A DNA stretch of 60,849 bases from Actinomycetales bacterium UBA1383. Its GTDB lineage: Bacteria; Actinomycetota; Actinomycetes; Actinomycetales; Actinomycetaceae. Both the position numbers and the translations under genes were made by a program. Location of the stretch: assembly GCA_002305415.1 (NCBI GenBank), contig DBQX01000111.1, positions 1 to 60,849 on the forward strand, read 5' to 3'. Positions 26,442-35,200 of this stretch are shown in pieces. Every line of letters starts with the position of its first letter. Within the stretch, counting starts at the first letter, position 1. Under the pieces are notes generated by a model. That model was not told where the DNA came from and searched no databases. It saw only the letters and a program-made list of their open reading frames with translations.

Positions 26442-26507
26442 CCGCGCCTCCAGTGCGTGCCTGACGCTCGTCCACCATCCGCCACCCCACCGACAGATTG
26501 GACTCCC

Positions 26508-27436
26508 GTGATCTACAACGACGTCACCGAACTCATCGGCAACACCCCGCTCGTCCGCCTCAACTCCCTCACCCGCGGCCTCGAGGCCACCGTCGTCGCG
26601 AAGCTCGAGTTCTACAACCCCGCCAACTCCGTGAAGGACCGCATCGGCGTGTCGATCGTCGACGCCGCGGAGGCCACGGGCGAGCTGCCGCCGGGCGGCA
26701 CGATCGTGGAGGCGACCTCGGGCAACACCGGCATCGCCCTGGCAATGGTGGGCGCGGCCCGCGGCTACCGCGTGGTCCTCACCATGCCGGAGTCCATGTC
26801 GAAGGAGCGCCGCGCCCTGCTCCGCGGCTTCGGCGCGGAACTGATCCTCACCCCCGCCGCCGAGGGGATGCGCGGCGCGGTGCAGCGGGCGGAGCAGTAC
26901 GCGGCCGGGCAACCCGGAGCCGTGCTCGCACGCCAGTTCGCGAACGAGGCGAACCCCGAGATCCATCGCCGCACCACCGCCGAGGAGATCTGGCGGGACA
27001 CGGAGGGCGCCGTGGACGCCGTCGTCGCCGGGATCGGGACCGGTGGCACCATCACCGGGGTCGGACAGGTGCTGAAGGCCCGCAAGCCCGGCGTGCGCAT
27101 CATCGGCGTGGAGCCGGCGGAGTCGCCCATCCTCAACGGCGGGGCCCCGGGGCCGCACAAGATCCAGGGAATCGGGGCGAACTTCGTGCCCGAGATCCTC
27201 GACACCACGATCTACGACGAGATCATCGACGTCTCGGCCGAGACCGCCATCGAGCACGCGCGCCGCGCGGCCCGCGAGGAGGGCCTGCTGGTGGGGATCT
27301 CGTCCGGAGCGGCCCTCGCCGCCGCCCTGGACGTGGCACGGCGGCCCGAGAGCGCGGGTTCCCTCATCGTGGCGATCGTGCCGTCGTTCGGCGAACGCTA
27401 CCTCTCCACGGCACTCTTCGAAGGCCTCGTGGACTG

Positions 27437-27437
<1 letters not shown>
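26508..27437 (+). CDS. cysK: Cysteine synthase A (O-acetylserine sulfhydrylase)
   Basis: PLP enzyme that makes cysteine from O-acetylserine and sulfide. It is 309 residues. PLP lysine 43 lies in NPANSVKDRIG, the substrate loop is TSGNTG and the phosphate loop is GIGTGGTITG. GTG 26508 gives MIYNDVTELIGNTPLVRL, the normal N-terminus; no strong ribosome site precedes it. Its stop overlaps cysE as TGATG, so enzyme and acetyltransferase are coupled. Confidence 0.95.
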
Positions 27438-28014
<577 letters not shown>

Positions 28015-28015
<1 letters not shown>

Positions 28016-28668
28016 TGTCCGCCGGCGGACAGGTCCACGGCGGGTGCGCGCACGAGTCCGGACCCCACGAGCACGTCGACGTCGCCTCCCGTGTGGCGCT
28101 CGCGCGCCGGCGATCCGCCACGACCGCCGCCGTCGCCGGCGCGGTCGCGGCTGTGCTGCTCGTGGCGGCCGGGCTCACGCGGTCGCCGTGGACAGCGGTG
28201 GCTGTCGCCGCCGCGGGGTGGCTCGCGGCGTCGGCGGCCGGGAGCGCCACGCTCCACCTGTGGGGCCGGCGTCACCGTGCCGCCCCCGTGGTGGTGTGGG
28301 CTGCCATCGCGACCGCGACCGTGACGACGGCGGTCGCGGCCTCCCTCGCCCGGGTCTGGGGCCCTGGGGCCTGGCTCGCGGGCGCTGCCGGGTGGGCGGC
28401 GGCCGCCGCGATCCTCCAGTCGCTCTCGTGGCGCCGGCTGCTCCTCGCGCCCGGTGAGGGAGGCGAGTTCGCCCGCGAGCAGGCGGTCCACGCCCGTCCC
28501 GACGGCGCGCCCGCCCGCCGCGTGGCGTGGTGGGCGCTGCCAGCCGGCGCCTTCGGGCTCTGGGTGTGGCTCATCGGCTCGCTCCCCGTCACCCTCCTCC
28601 TCGTGGCGCCCGCAGCGATCGCACTCCAGTTCGTGCTGGCACGCCGTGCCCTCGGCGGCACACGCTGA
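28015..28668 (+). CDS. Hypothetical membrane protein
   Basis: A 217-residue protein that I do not recognise. It has a hydrophilic His-rich N-terminus (HGGCAHESGPHEHVD, residues 9-23) followed by about six alanine-rich hydrophobic segments, with RREARR-like basic loops absent and a single charged stretch near residue 150. ATG 28015 overlaps the cysE stop as TGATG, so it may be the last gene of the cysKE operon. The His-rich start might bind metal, which is speculation. Confidence 0.6.
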
Positions 28669-28693
28669 CCCGCGCGGGCGACCCTCCTTCGGT

Positions 28694-28699
28694 TAGCTT
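28694..28699 (+). promoter_or_regulatory. -10 box of the M13 peptidase gene
   Basis: TAGCTT lies 6 nt before the ATG at 28706, with no ribosome-binding sequence between them. This fits a leaderless transcript. Confidence 0.45.
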
Positions 28700-28705
28700 T
28701 GGTCC

Positions 28706-30673
28706 ATGACCGATGCGCAGCACGACCACCAGGTCCGTCCACAGGACGACCTCTTCCGGCATGTCAACGGGATCTGGCTCCGTGACCATGTGATCCCCGC
28801 GGACCGCGGGCGCGACGGCGCGTTCCACGCCCTCGTCGACGCGGCGGAGGCGGACGTCCGCGAGATCATCGAGGACTGCGCCGCCGGCCAGCTCACCGGG
28901 GACAACGCCCGGAAGATCGGGGACCTGTACGCCTCCTTCATGGACACCGCCACGATCGAGGCCCTCGGCGTCGCGCCGCTCGACGCGGACCTCGATCCGA
29001 TCCGGGCGGTGACCACCAAGGCCGAGCTGGTGCGTGTGATCGGCGAACTCGCGGTGACCGGCGTACCGGGCCTGTTCGCGCACTACGTGTCCAATGACCC
29101 GAACTCCCCCGACTCCTACACGATGTACGTGTGGCAGGGCGGCCTGGGACTGCCGGATGAGGCGTACTACCGCGAGGAGGCCCACGCCGCGACGCGGGAG
29201 GCCTACGTGGCGCACATCGCGCACATGTTCGTCCTCGCCGGACTCGCGCTCGAGGACGAGGCCCGCGGCGTCGCCGAGACCGTCATGGCCGTCGAGACCG
29301 CGCTCGCGCGCGGGCACTGGGACAGGGTGAGGACCCGGGACGCCACGCTCACCAACAACCCGATGGACTTCGCCGGCTGGCAGTCGCTCGCGCCGGGCCT
29401 GGACCTGGACGCCTGGCGGCAGGCCACCGGCCGGCCCGAGGCCTTCGAGGCGCTGGCGAACGAGACGCCCAGCTTCTTCTCCCACCTCGACTCGGTGTGG
29501 GACGCCAGCGGCCTCGAGGACCTGCGCGCCTGGATGATGTGGCGCGTCATCGGCGCGCGGGCCCCGTACCTCACCGACGCACTCAGCCTCGAGCGGTTCG
29601 ACTTCTACGGCCGCACCCTCACCGGCGCGCAGGAGATCAAGGAGCGCTGGAAGCGTGGAGTGGCGCTGGTGGACGGGGCCTTCGCCGAGGCGGTGGGCGA
29701 GCTCTACGTGGAGCGGCACTTCCCGCCGTCGCACAAGGCAGCCATGGACCACCTGGTGGCGAACCTGATCACCGCGTACCGCGAGTCCATCAGCACGCTG
29801 GAATGGATGGGCGAGGACACCCGCGCCCGGGCGCTCGAGAAGCTCGACTCCTTCACCCCGAAGATCGGCTATCCCTCCAGGTGGCGTGACTACAGCGGGC
29901 TCGCGATCGAGGCGGGGGACCTTCTCGGCAACGTCCGTGCGGCCAACCGGTTCGAGTTCGCGTACCGCGCGGACAAGCTCCGCGGGCCGGTGGACCGCGA
30001 CGAGTGGCAGATGCCGCCCCAGATGGTGAACGCCTACTACATGCCCACGACCAACGAGATCGCCTTCCCCGCTGCCATCCTGCAGCCGCCCTTCTTCCAC
30101 GCCGGCGGCGATGACGCCCTCAACTACGGCGGGATCGGGGCGGTGATCGGCCACGAGATCGGCCACGGCTTCGACGACCAGGGCTCAAAGTTCGACGCCA
30201 CCGGGGCGCTCCGGTCCTGGTGGACGGACGAGGACCGCGCGGAGTTCGAGAAGCGCACGGCGGCGCTGGTCGCCCAGTACGACGTGCTGGTCCCACGCCA
30301 GCTCGACGGCACCGGACACCATGTGAACGGCGCCCTCACGGTGGGTGAGAACATCGGGGACCTCGGGGGCCTGTCCATCGCGATCAAGGCCTACGCGATC
30401 GAGCTCGCCTCGCGCGGCAGCTCCTTCGCCGCCGAGCCACCCATTGACGGTGCCACGGCCCTGGAACGGCTCTTCCACAACTGGGCGCGGATCTGGCGCG
30501 AGAAGGCGCGCGACGAGGAGGCGATCCGGCTGCTCTCGATCGACCCGCACTCCCCGTCCGAGTTCCGGTGCAACGCCGTGGTCCGCAACGTCGACGCGTT
30601 CCACGAGACCTTCGGCGTGCAGGAGGGCGACGGGCTCTGGCTCGCGCCGGAGGAGCGGGTGCGCATCTGGTGA
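28706..30673 (+). CDS. M13-family zinc metallopeptidase (PepO/neprilysin type)
   Basis: A neprilysin-family oligopeptidase of 655 residues without signal peptide or membrane segment, so cytoplasmic. The zinc motif is HEIGHGFDDQGSKFD (His483, His487), the third ligand lies in GENIGDLGG, and the substrate motif NAYYMPTTNEIAFPAAI precedes. These are the three family signatures in the expected order. It cleaves small peptides; it stands alone and converges on the next gene with a 3-base gap. Confidence 0.94.
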   Translation: MTDAQHDHQVRPQDDLFRHVNGIWLRDHVIPADRGRDGAFHALVDAAEADVREIIEDCAAGQLTGDNARKIGDLYASFMDTATIEALGVAPLDADLDPIRAVTTKAELVRVIGELAVTGVPGLFAHYVSNDPNSPDSYTMYVWQGGLGLPDEAYYREEAHAATREAYVAHIAHMFVLAGLALEDEARGVAETVMAVETALARGHWDRVRTRDATLTNNPMDFAGWQSLAPGLDLDAWRQATGRPEAFEALANETPSFFSHLDSVWDASGLEDLRAWMMWRVIGARAPYLTDALSLERFDFYGRTLTGAQEIKERWKRGVALVDGAFAEAVGELYVERHFPPSHKAAMDHLVANLITAYRESISTLEWMGEDTRARALEKLDSFTPKIGYPSRWRDYSGLAIEAGDLLGNVRAANRFEFAYRADKLRGPVDRDEWQMPPQMVNAYYMPTTNEIAFPAAILQPPFFHAGGDDALNYGGIGAVIGHEIGHGFDDQGSKFDATGALRSWWTDEDRAEFEKRTAALVAQYDVLVPRQLDGTGHHVNGALTVGENIGDLGGLSIAIKAYAIELASRGSSFAAEPPIDGATALERLFHNWARIWREKARDEEAIRLLSIDPHSPSEFRCNAVVRNVDAFHETFGVQEGDGLWLAPEERVRIW

Positions 30674-30676
30674 CGG

Positions 30677-31222
30677 TCAGAGGTTGTAGTCCGACCTCCG
30701 GACGCTGAACTCCTGGCCCGCGGCGTTCGAGCAGCTGACGCCCTGCTCGGACGACTCGCAGGTGAACTCCCCCACCGTGGTCGACTCGCCGTAGGGCAGC
30801 ACCGCCACGTCCCCGAAGTCGGGCGTCCCGGTCGTGCACGCCGCGCTGGTGCCATCGGCGTCCAGCTCGAAGGCGACGCCGGTATCCGCGTCGCAACCGG
30901 GCAGGTCGGGAGGCGGGTAGTCGAACGACCGGATGGCGCACAGCACCCCGCTCGCCGACATCGCGCAGCCGATGTTGCCCGACGGAAGCTGGAACGAGTA
31001 GCCCTGCGACTCGAGGTCGAGAACCGGGTTCACTGTCGCGGACGGAGACGCGCTGCCGCCCGGCCCGGCGCCAGCGGTCGCGGCCTCGTCCGCGGGGGGC
31101 GCAGCGCCAGGGCGCTGCGCGAGCAGCACGAGGAACACGATCACGAGGACCGTGACGACGGCGATCAGGGCCTTCTCGCCGCCGCTGAGACGGCGGGCCG
31201 CGGGTCTGGGTGCGGTGGTCAC
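30677..31222 (-). CDS. Membrane-anchored DUF6636-like protein
   Basis: A 181-residue protein with a basic N-terminus, one transmembrane helix (ALIAVVTVLVIVFLVLLAQ, about 18-36), a Pro/Ala/Ser linker and an outer domain with QLPSGNIGCAMSASGVLCAIRSF, the SGNIGC pattern of DUF6636. Several cysteines in the outer domain could pair. Function is unknown. GTG 31222 lies 6 nt after a CACAAT -10 box; the GTG one codon earlier is the alternative. Confidence 0.75.
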   Translation of the reverse strand: MTTAPRPAARRLSGGEKALIAVVTVLVIVFLVLLAQRPGAAPPADEAATAGAGPGGSASPSATVNPVLDLESQGYSFQLPSGNIGCAMSASGVLCAIRSFDYPPPDLPGCDADTGVAFELDADGTSAACTTGTPDFGDVAVLPYGESTTVGEFTCESSEQGVSCSNAAGQEFSVRRSDYNL

Positions 31223-31300
31223 CACCCCATTGTGCGTGCTCGCCCGCCACGCACCGCCCCCTTCATGGAAGGATCGCCTCAGGAATCACGAAGGAGAGCA

Positions 31301-33862
31301 ATGCCCGGGAAGAACCTCACCCGCGTCGAGGCGCGGGAGCGTGCCACCACGATCGCCACCAGGTCCTACGACGTCCTGCTCGACCTCACGGCGCCAGGGG
31401 ACACGTTCCGTTCGCGGACCACGATCCGCTTCACCGCCGTCCCCGGTGCCAGCACCTTCGTCGACCTGATCGCGCGATCGGTGGAGTCCGTCACGCTCAA
31501 CGGACTCCCACTGCCGGTGGCGGCGTTCGACGGCTCCCGCATCGCCCTGGCCGGCCTCGCGGGCGAGAACGAGCTGGTGGTGGACGCCACGTGTCTCTAC
31601 TCGAACACGGGCGAGGGCCTCCACCGATTCACCGATCCGGCCGACGGCGAGGTGTACCTGTACTCGCAGTTCGAGGTCGCCGACGCCCGGCGGGTGTTCG
31701 CGGTCTTCGAGCAGCCGGACCTGAAGGCGTCGTTCGCCTTCACCGTCCGCGCGCCCGGGCACTGGGTCGTCGTCTCCAACGAGCCCGGTTTCCGGGCGGG
31801 CTCCCCCGATGGCGCCGCCACCTGGACCTTCGCCCCCACGCCGCGCCTCAGCTGCTACGTCACCGCCATCGTGGCGGGTCCCTACCATGTCGAGTCGGGG
31901 ACGCTGACCTCCAGCGACGGCCGCACCATTCCGCTCGGGGTGTACTGCCGCCGCTCGCTCGCCCCGTACCTGGAGGCGGAGGAGATGCTGGACATCACGC
32001 GAGCGGGATTCGGGTTCTACGAGGCAGCCTTCGACTGTCCGTACCCCTTCACGAAGTACGACCAGCTCTTCGTGCCCGAGTTCAATGCCGGCGCCATGGA
32101 GAACGCGGGCTGCGTGACGTTCGCGGAGGCGTACGTGTTCCGGTCGAAGGTGCCGGAGGCGCGGCGTGAACGCCGCGTCGTCACCGTGCTGCACGAGCTC
32201 GCCCACATGTGGTTCGGCGACCTCGTGACCATGCGGTGGTGGAACGACCTCTGGCTCAACGAGTCGTTCGCCGAGTTCATGTCCACCCTCGCCACCGCGG
32301 AGGCGACCCGGTGGCGGGACGCCTGGACGACCTTCAACTCGCTGGAGAAGTCGTGGGCGTACAACCAGGACCAGCTGCCCTCGACGCACCCGATCGTGGC
32401 CGAGATCCGCGACCTCGAGGACGTCGAGGTGAACTTCGACGGCATCACCTACGCCAAGGGCGCCTCCGTGCTCCGGCAGCTCGTCGCGTGGGTCGGTCAG
32501 GAGGAGTTCCTCCGCGGAGTCGCCGTCTACCTCGCGAAGCACGCCCACGGCAACACCGAACTGCGTGACCTGCTCGTCGAACTCGAGAAGACGTCCGACC
32601 GTGATCTCTCGGAGTGGTCCCGGCTGTGGCTCGAGACGGCGGGAGTGAACCTGCTGCGACCCGTGATCGAGACGGCGGACGTCGACGGCGTCCCCACTTT
32701 CACCCGCTTCGCCGTCGCCCAGGAGGCCCCTGCCGCGTGGCCGACGCTGCGGCCACACCGTCTCGTCGTCGCCGGCTTCCGCGTGCGGGGCGAGTCGCTC
32801 GTGCGCGTGGCCGAGGTGGAGCTCGACGTCGTCGGCCCCCTCACCGAAGTGCCGCAGTGGACGGGCCTGGCTGTCCCGGACCTCGTCCTCCTCAACGACC
32901 GCGACCTCGCCTACACCAAGGTCCGGCTCGACCAGCGCTCGCTCGCGACCGCCACCGCACACCTGGCGGGTTTCGAGGAGTCCCTGCCGCGGGCCCTCGT
33001 CCTGTCAGCCGCGTGGGACATGACACGCGACGGCGAGTGGTCGGCGACGCGGTTCAGCGACCTCGTCCTCGGCTCGATCGCGGCGATCACGGACTCGACC
33101 GTCATCCTGGTCCTGCTCCGGCAGCTCGCGACGGCGGTGGAGCACTACAGCGCGCCCGAGCACCGCGAGGCGCTCGCCGTCCGCGTGGGGGACGCGCTCA
33201 GGACCCTCGCGACGAACGCTCCCGCCGGCTCGGACCTGCAGTTCCAGCTGGTGAAGGCGGCCGCCGCGCACGCGCGCACCAGCGCGCAGCTGGACTTCGT
33301 GGCCGCACTCCGCGCCGGCGGGACGAGCCTCGAGGGATTGGCCATCGACACCGACCTCGCCTGGGACCTGCTCACCGCGCTCGTGGCGGGCGGCCGCGCC
33401 GGAGGGGCGGAGATCGATGCGGCGCTCGCTGCGGACAGGACAGCCACCGGCGAGCAGGCCGCCGCACGGGCGCGGGCCTCGATCCCGACGCCCGCGGGCA
33501 AGCGGGCGGCCTGGGACGCGGTGATGGACGCCCAGTTGCCGAACGCCATCCAGCAGTCGACCATCTCCGGGATCACCAACGTCCTCGACCGCTCCCTCCT
33601 GGTGGAGTTCGTGGACCCGTACTTCGATGCCCTGGAGCGGGTGTGGGAGGAGCGCACCAGCGAGATGGCCGAGCAGATCGTCGTGGGGTTGTACCCCCTG
33701 CGCCTGGCCGGACTCGGCGCGGTGGACGTGCCCGGGCGGACGCAGGTGTGGCTGGACGCGCACGCCGACGCCCCGGCGGCGCTCCGGCGCCTGGTGACCG
33801 AGTCCATGGACACGGCACGCCGGGCGATCGCCGCGCAGCAGGTCGACGCCGCTGGCGCGTGA
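31301..33862 (+). CDS. pepN: Aminopeptidase N (M1 family)
   Basis: Zinc aminopeptidase that removes N-terminal residues from peptides. It is 853 residues. The substrate-binding GAMEN is at 264-268, the zinc motif HELAHMWFGDLVTMRWWND begins at His298, and LNESFAEF supplies the third ligand. A C-terminal ERAP1-like helical domain follows. ATG 31301 has GAAGGAG upstream and gives MPGKNLTRVEARERA, the usual actinomycete N-terminus; the frame opens earlier but without a site. It ends 4 bases from the convergent HAD gene. Confidence 0.96.
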   Translation: MPGKNLTRVEARERATTIATRSYDVLLDLTAPGDTFRSRTTIRFTAVPGASTFVDLIARSVESVTLNGLPLPVAAFDGSRIALAGLAGENELVVDATCLYSNTGEGLHRFTDPADGEVYLYSQFEVADARRVFAVFEQPDLKASFAFTVRAPGHWVVVSNEPGFRAGSPDGAATWTFAPTPRLSCYVTAIVAGPYHVESGTLTSSDGRTIPLGVYCRRSLAPYLEAEEMLDITRAGFGFYEAAFDCPYPFTKYDQLFVPEFNAGAMENAGCVTFAEAYVFRSKVPEARRERRVVTVLHELAHMWFGDLVTMRWWNDLWLNESFAEFMSTLATAEATRWRDAWTTFNSLEKSWAYNQDQLPSTHPIVAEIRDLEDVEVNFDGITYAKGASVLRQLVAWVGQEEFLRGVAVYLAKHAHGNTELRDLLVELEKTSDRDLSEWSRLWLETAGVNLLRPVIETADVDGVPTFTRFAVAQEAPAAWPTLRPHRLVVAGFRVRGESLVRVAEVELDVVGPLTEVPQWTGLAVPDLVLLNDRDLAYTKVRLDQRSLATATAHLAGFEESLPRALVLSAAWDMTRDGEWSATRFSDLVLGSIAAITDSTVILVLLRQLATAVEHYSAPEHREALAVRVGDALRTLATNAPAGSDLQFQLVKAAAAHARTSAQLDFVAALRAGGTSLEGLAIDTDLAWDLLTALVAGGRAGGAEIDAALAADRTATGEQAAARARASIPTPAGKRAAWDAVMDAQLPNAIQQSTISGITNVLDRSLLVEFVDPYFDALERVWEERTSEMAEQIVVGLYPLRLAGLGAVDVPGRTQVWLDAHADAPAALRRLVTESMDTARRAIAAQQVDAAGA

Positions 33863-33866
33863 CCAC

Positions 33867-34529
33867 TCAGGCGGAACGTCCGACCAGCAGCACCTCGAGT
33901 GAGGCGGACACGTGGGTGGCGCCGGCGTCCGCCAGCACGGACGCCGGCAGCGAGGTGGTGACCCCGAGGACCGCCCCCACCCCGGCAGCGCGGGCGGCCC
34001 TGATGCCGGACGGCGTGTCCTCGCACGCGAGGGCTGCCCGCGGGTCGACGCCGAGGCGCTCGCACGCGAGCCGGTACGGCGCCGGCGACGGCTTGCCCTC
34101 GACGCTCGTCTCCGCGCTGACCACCGTGTCCACCATCTCCGCCCCGATGATCGCCAGTGCGCGTTCGACCCATCGCAGGGATGCTGACGTCACGATCGCG
34201 ATGGGGAGCCGCCCGCTGTAGTGCCGGAGCAGGTCACGCGCCCCCGGGACCGGGACGGGAGGGTGTGCGTCGTGGTCGATGAGGCTGAGTGACTCGCGCG
34301 CCAGGTGGTGGTGGTCGTGGCCGGTCCAAGGGCCGGGCACGGAGGCGAACACATCCGTGGCCCGCCGTCCGGCGAACAGCCGCAGGACGTCGTCGTCCAC
34401 CGCCCACCCACGGCGGCCGAAGAAGGCACGGTAGGCGGCCCTGCTCGCGGGTTCGGAGTCGATGAGGGTGCCGTCGAGGTCGAGGAGCAGGCTCGCTCCC
34501 GGCGCCGCGAGGCGGTCGGTCAGTACCAC
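33867..34529 (-). CDS. HAD-superfamily hydrolase (sugar phosphatase / beta-phosphoglucomutase-like)
   Basis: A 220-residue subfamily I HAD protein. The nucleophile motif LLLDLDGTLIDSEP is near residue 16, motif II is IVTSAS, the lysine lies in VEGKPSPAPY and motif IV is ACEDTPSGIRAA, the CEDSxxG pattern of sugar-phosphate phosphatases and beta-phosphoglucomutase. GTG 34529 overlaps the EIIA gene by 10 bases, so the two are coupled. With malQ and PTS proteins upstream it probably acts on a sugar phosphate. Confidence 0.85.
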   Translation of the reverse strand: MVLTDRLAAPGASLLLDLDGTLIDSEPASRAAYRAFFGRRGWAVDDDVLRLFAGRRATDVFASVPGPWTGHDHHHLARESLSLIDHDAHPPVPVPGARDLLRHYSGRLPIAIVTSASLRWVERALAIIGAEMVDTVVSAETSVEGKPSPAPYRLACERLGVDPRAALACEDTPSGIRAARAAGVGAVLGVTTSLPASVLADAGATHVSASLEVLLVGRSA

Positions 34530-34957
34530 CGGAACAGTGTGTCACCCGGGGCGACGACGGCGCCCACCCGCGCGACGACGTCGAGACGCACCCCTCTCGC
34601 CAGCGCCACGACGATGACCAGCGGGCTGAGGCCGGCCGCGGCGACCCGCACGGGATCCCAGCGCACGACGGCATCCCCGTCGGCCACCACGCCGCCCTGG
34701 GACACGAGCACCTCGAAGCCGGCGCCCTTCAGCGAGACGGTGTCGACCCCGAGGTGCACCAGCACGCTCCGCCCGGAGGCCTCGACGATGAAGGCGTGCG
34801 GTTTCGCGAGACGGAGCACTCCCCCGACGGGGGCGCGGGCGAGGGCGTCGGCGGGTTCCACGGCCACGCCCGGACCCACCATCGCGGTGGCGAAGACGGG
34901 GTCGGGCACGTCATCCAGCGGGACGACACGCCCGCCCACGGGGGAGTTGACGTCCAT
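34520..34957 (-). CDS. PTS glucose-type EIIA domain protein
   Basis: Soluble phosphocarrier that takes phosphate from HPr and gives it to EIIB. It is 145 residues. The active-site histidine is 68 in VHLGVDTV and the partner His54 lies in PHAFIVE, as His90 and His75 do in E. coli EIIA-Glc. ATG 34957 overlaps the EIIB stop as TGATG; a GTG one codon earlier is possible. No EIIC membrane domain is encoded nearby. Confidence 0.88.
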   Translation of the reverse strand: MDVNSPVGGRVVPLDDVPDPVFATAMVGPGVAVEPADALARAPVGGVLRLAKPHAFIVEASGRSVLVHLGVDTVSLKGAGFEVLVSQGGVVADGDAVVRWDPVRVAAAGLSPLVIVVALARGVRLDVVARVGAVVAPGDTLFRWY

Positions 34958-35187
34958 CACCGCAAATCGGCGATCTCCTCCACGAGGTCATCGGCCTCGG
35001 GACCGACCACCACCTGGACCGTGTGTCCGTGGATGACCACACCGTAGGCGCCGGCCTCCTTGAGCGCCTCATCGTCCACCTTCTCGGTGTCCACGACGAC
35101 GACGCGCACCCGGGTGATGCACGCCTCCAGCTCGGTGACGTTCTCGGTACCGCCCAGCGCGGACAGCATCTCCTCGGCCTTGCTCAT
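34957..35187 (-). CDS. PTS glucose-type EIIB domain protein
   Basis: A 76-residue stand-alone EIIB of the glucose/N-acetylglucosamine family. Cys23 in LEACITRVRVVVVD is the phosphorylated residue. ATG 35187 has AAGGGAG upstream and lies 13 nt after the malQ stop. In most systems EIIB is fused to EIIC; here it is free and followed by EIIA, so the transporter domain must be encoded elsewhere or the pair has a signalling role. Confidence 0.88.
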   Translation of the reverse strand: MSKAEEMLSALGGTENVTELEACITRVRVVVVDTEKVDDEALKEAGAYGVVIHGHTVQVVVGPEADDLVEEIADLR

Positions 35188-35200
35188 GGTCAGCTCCCTT

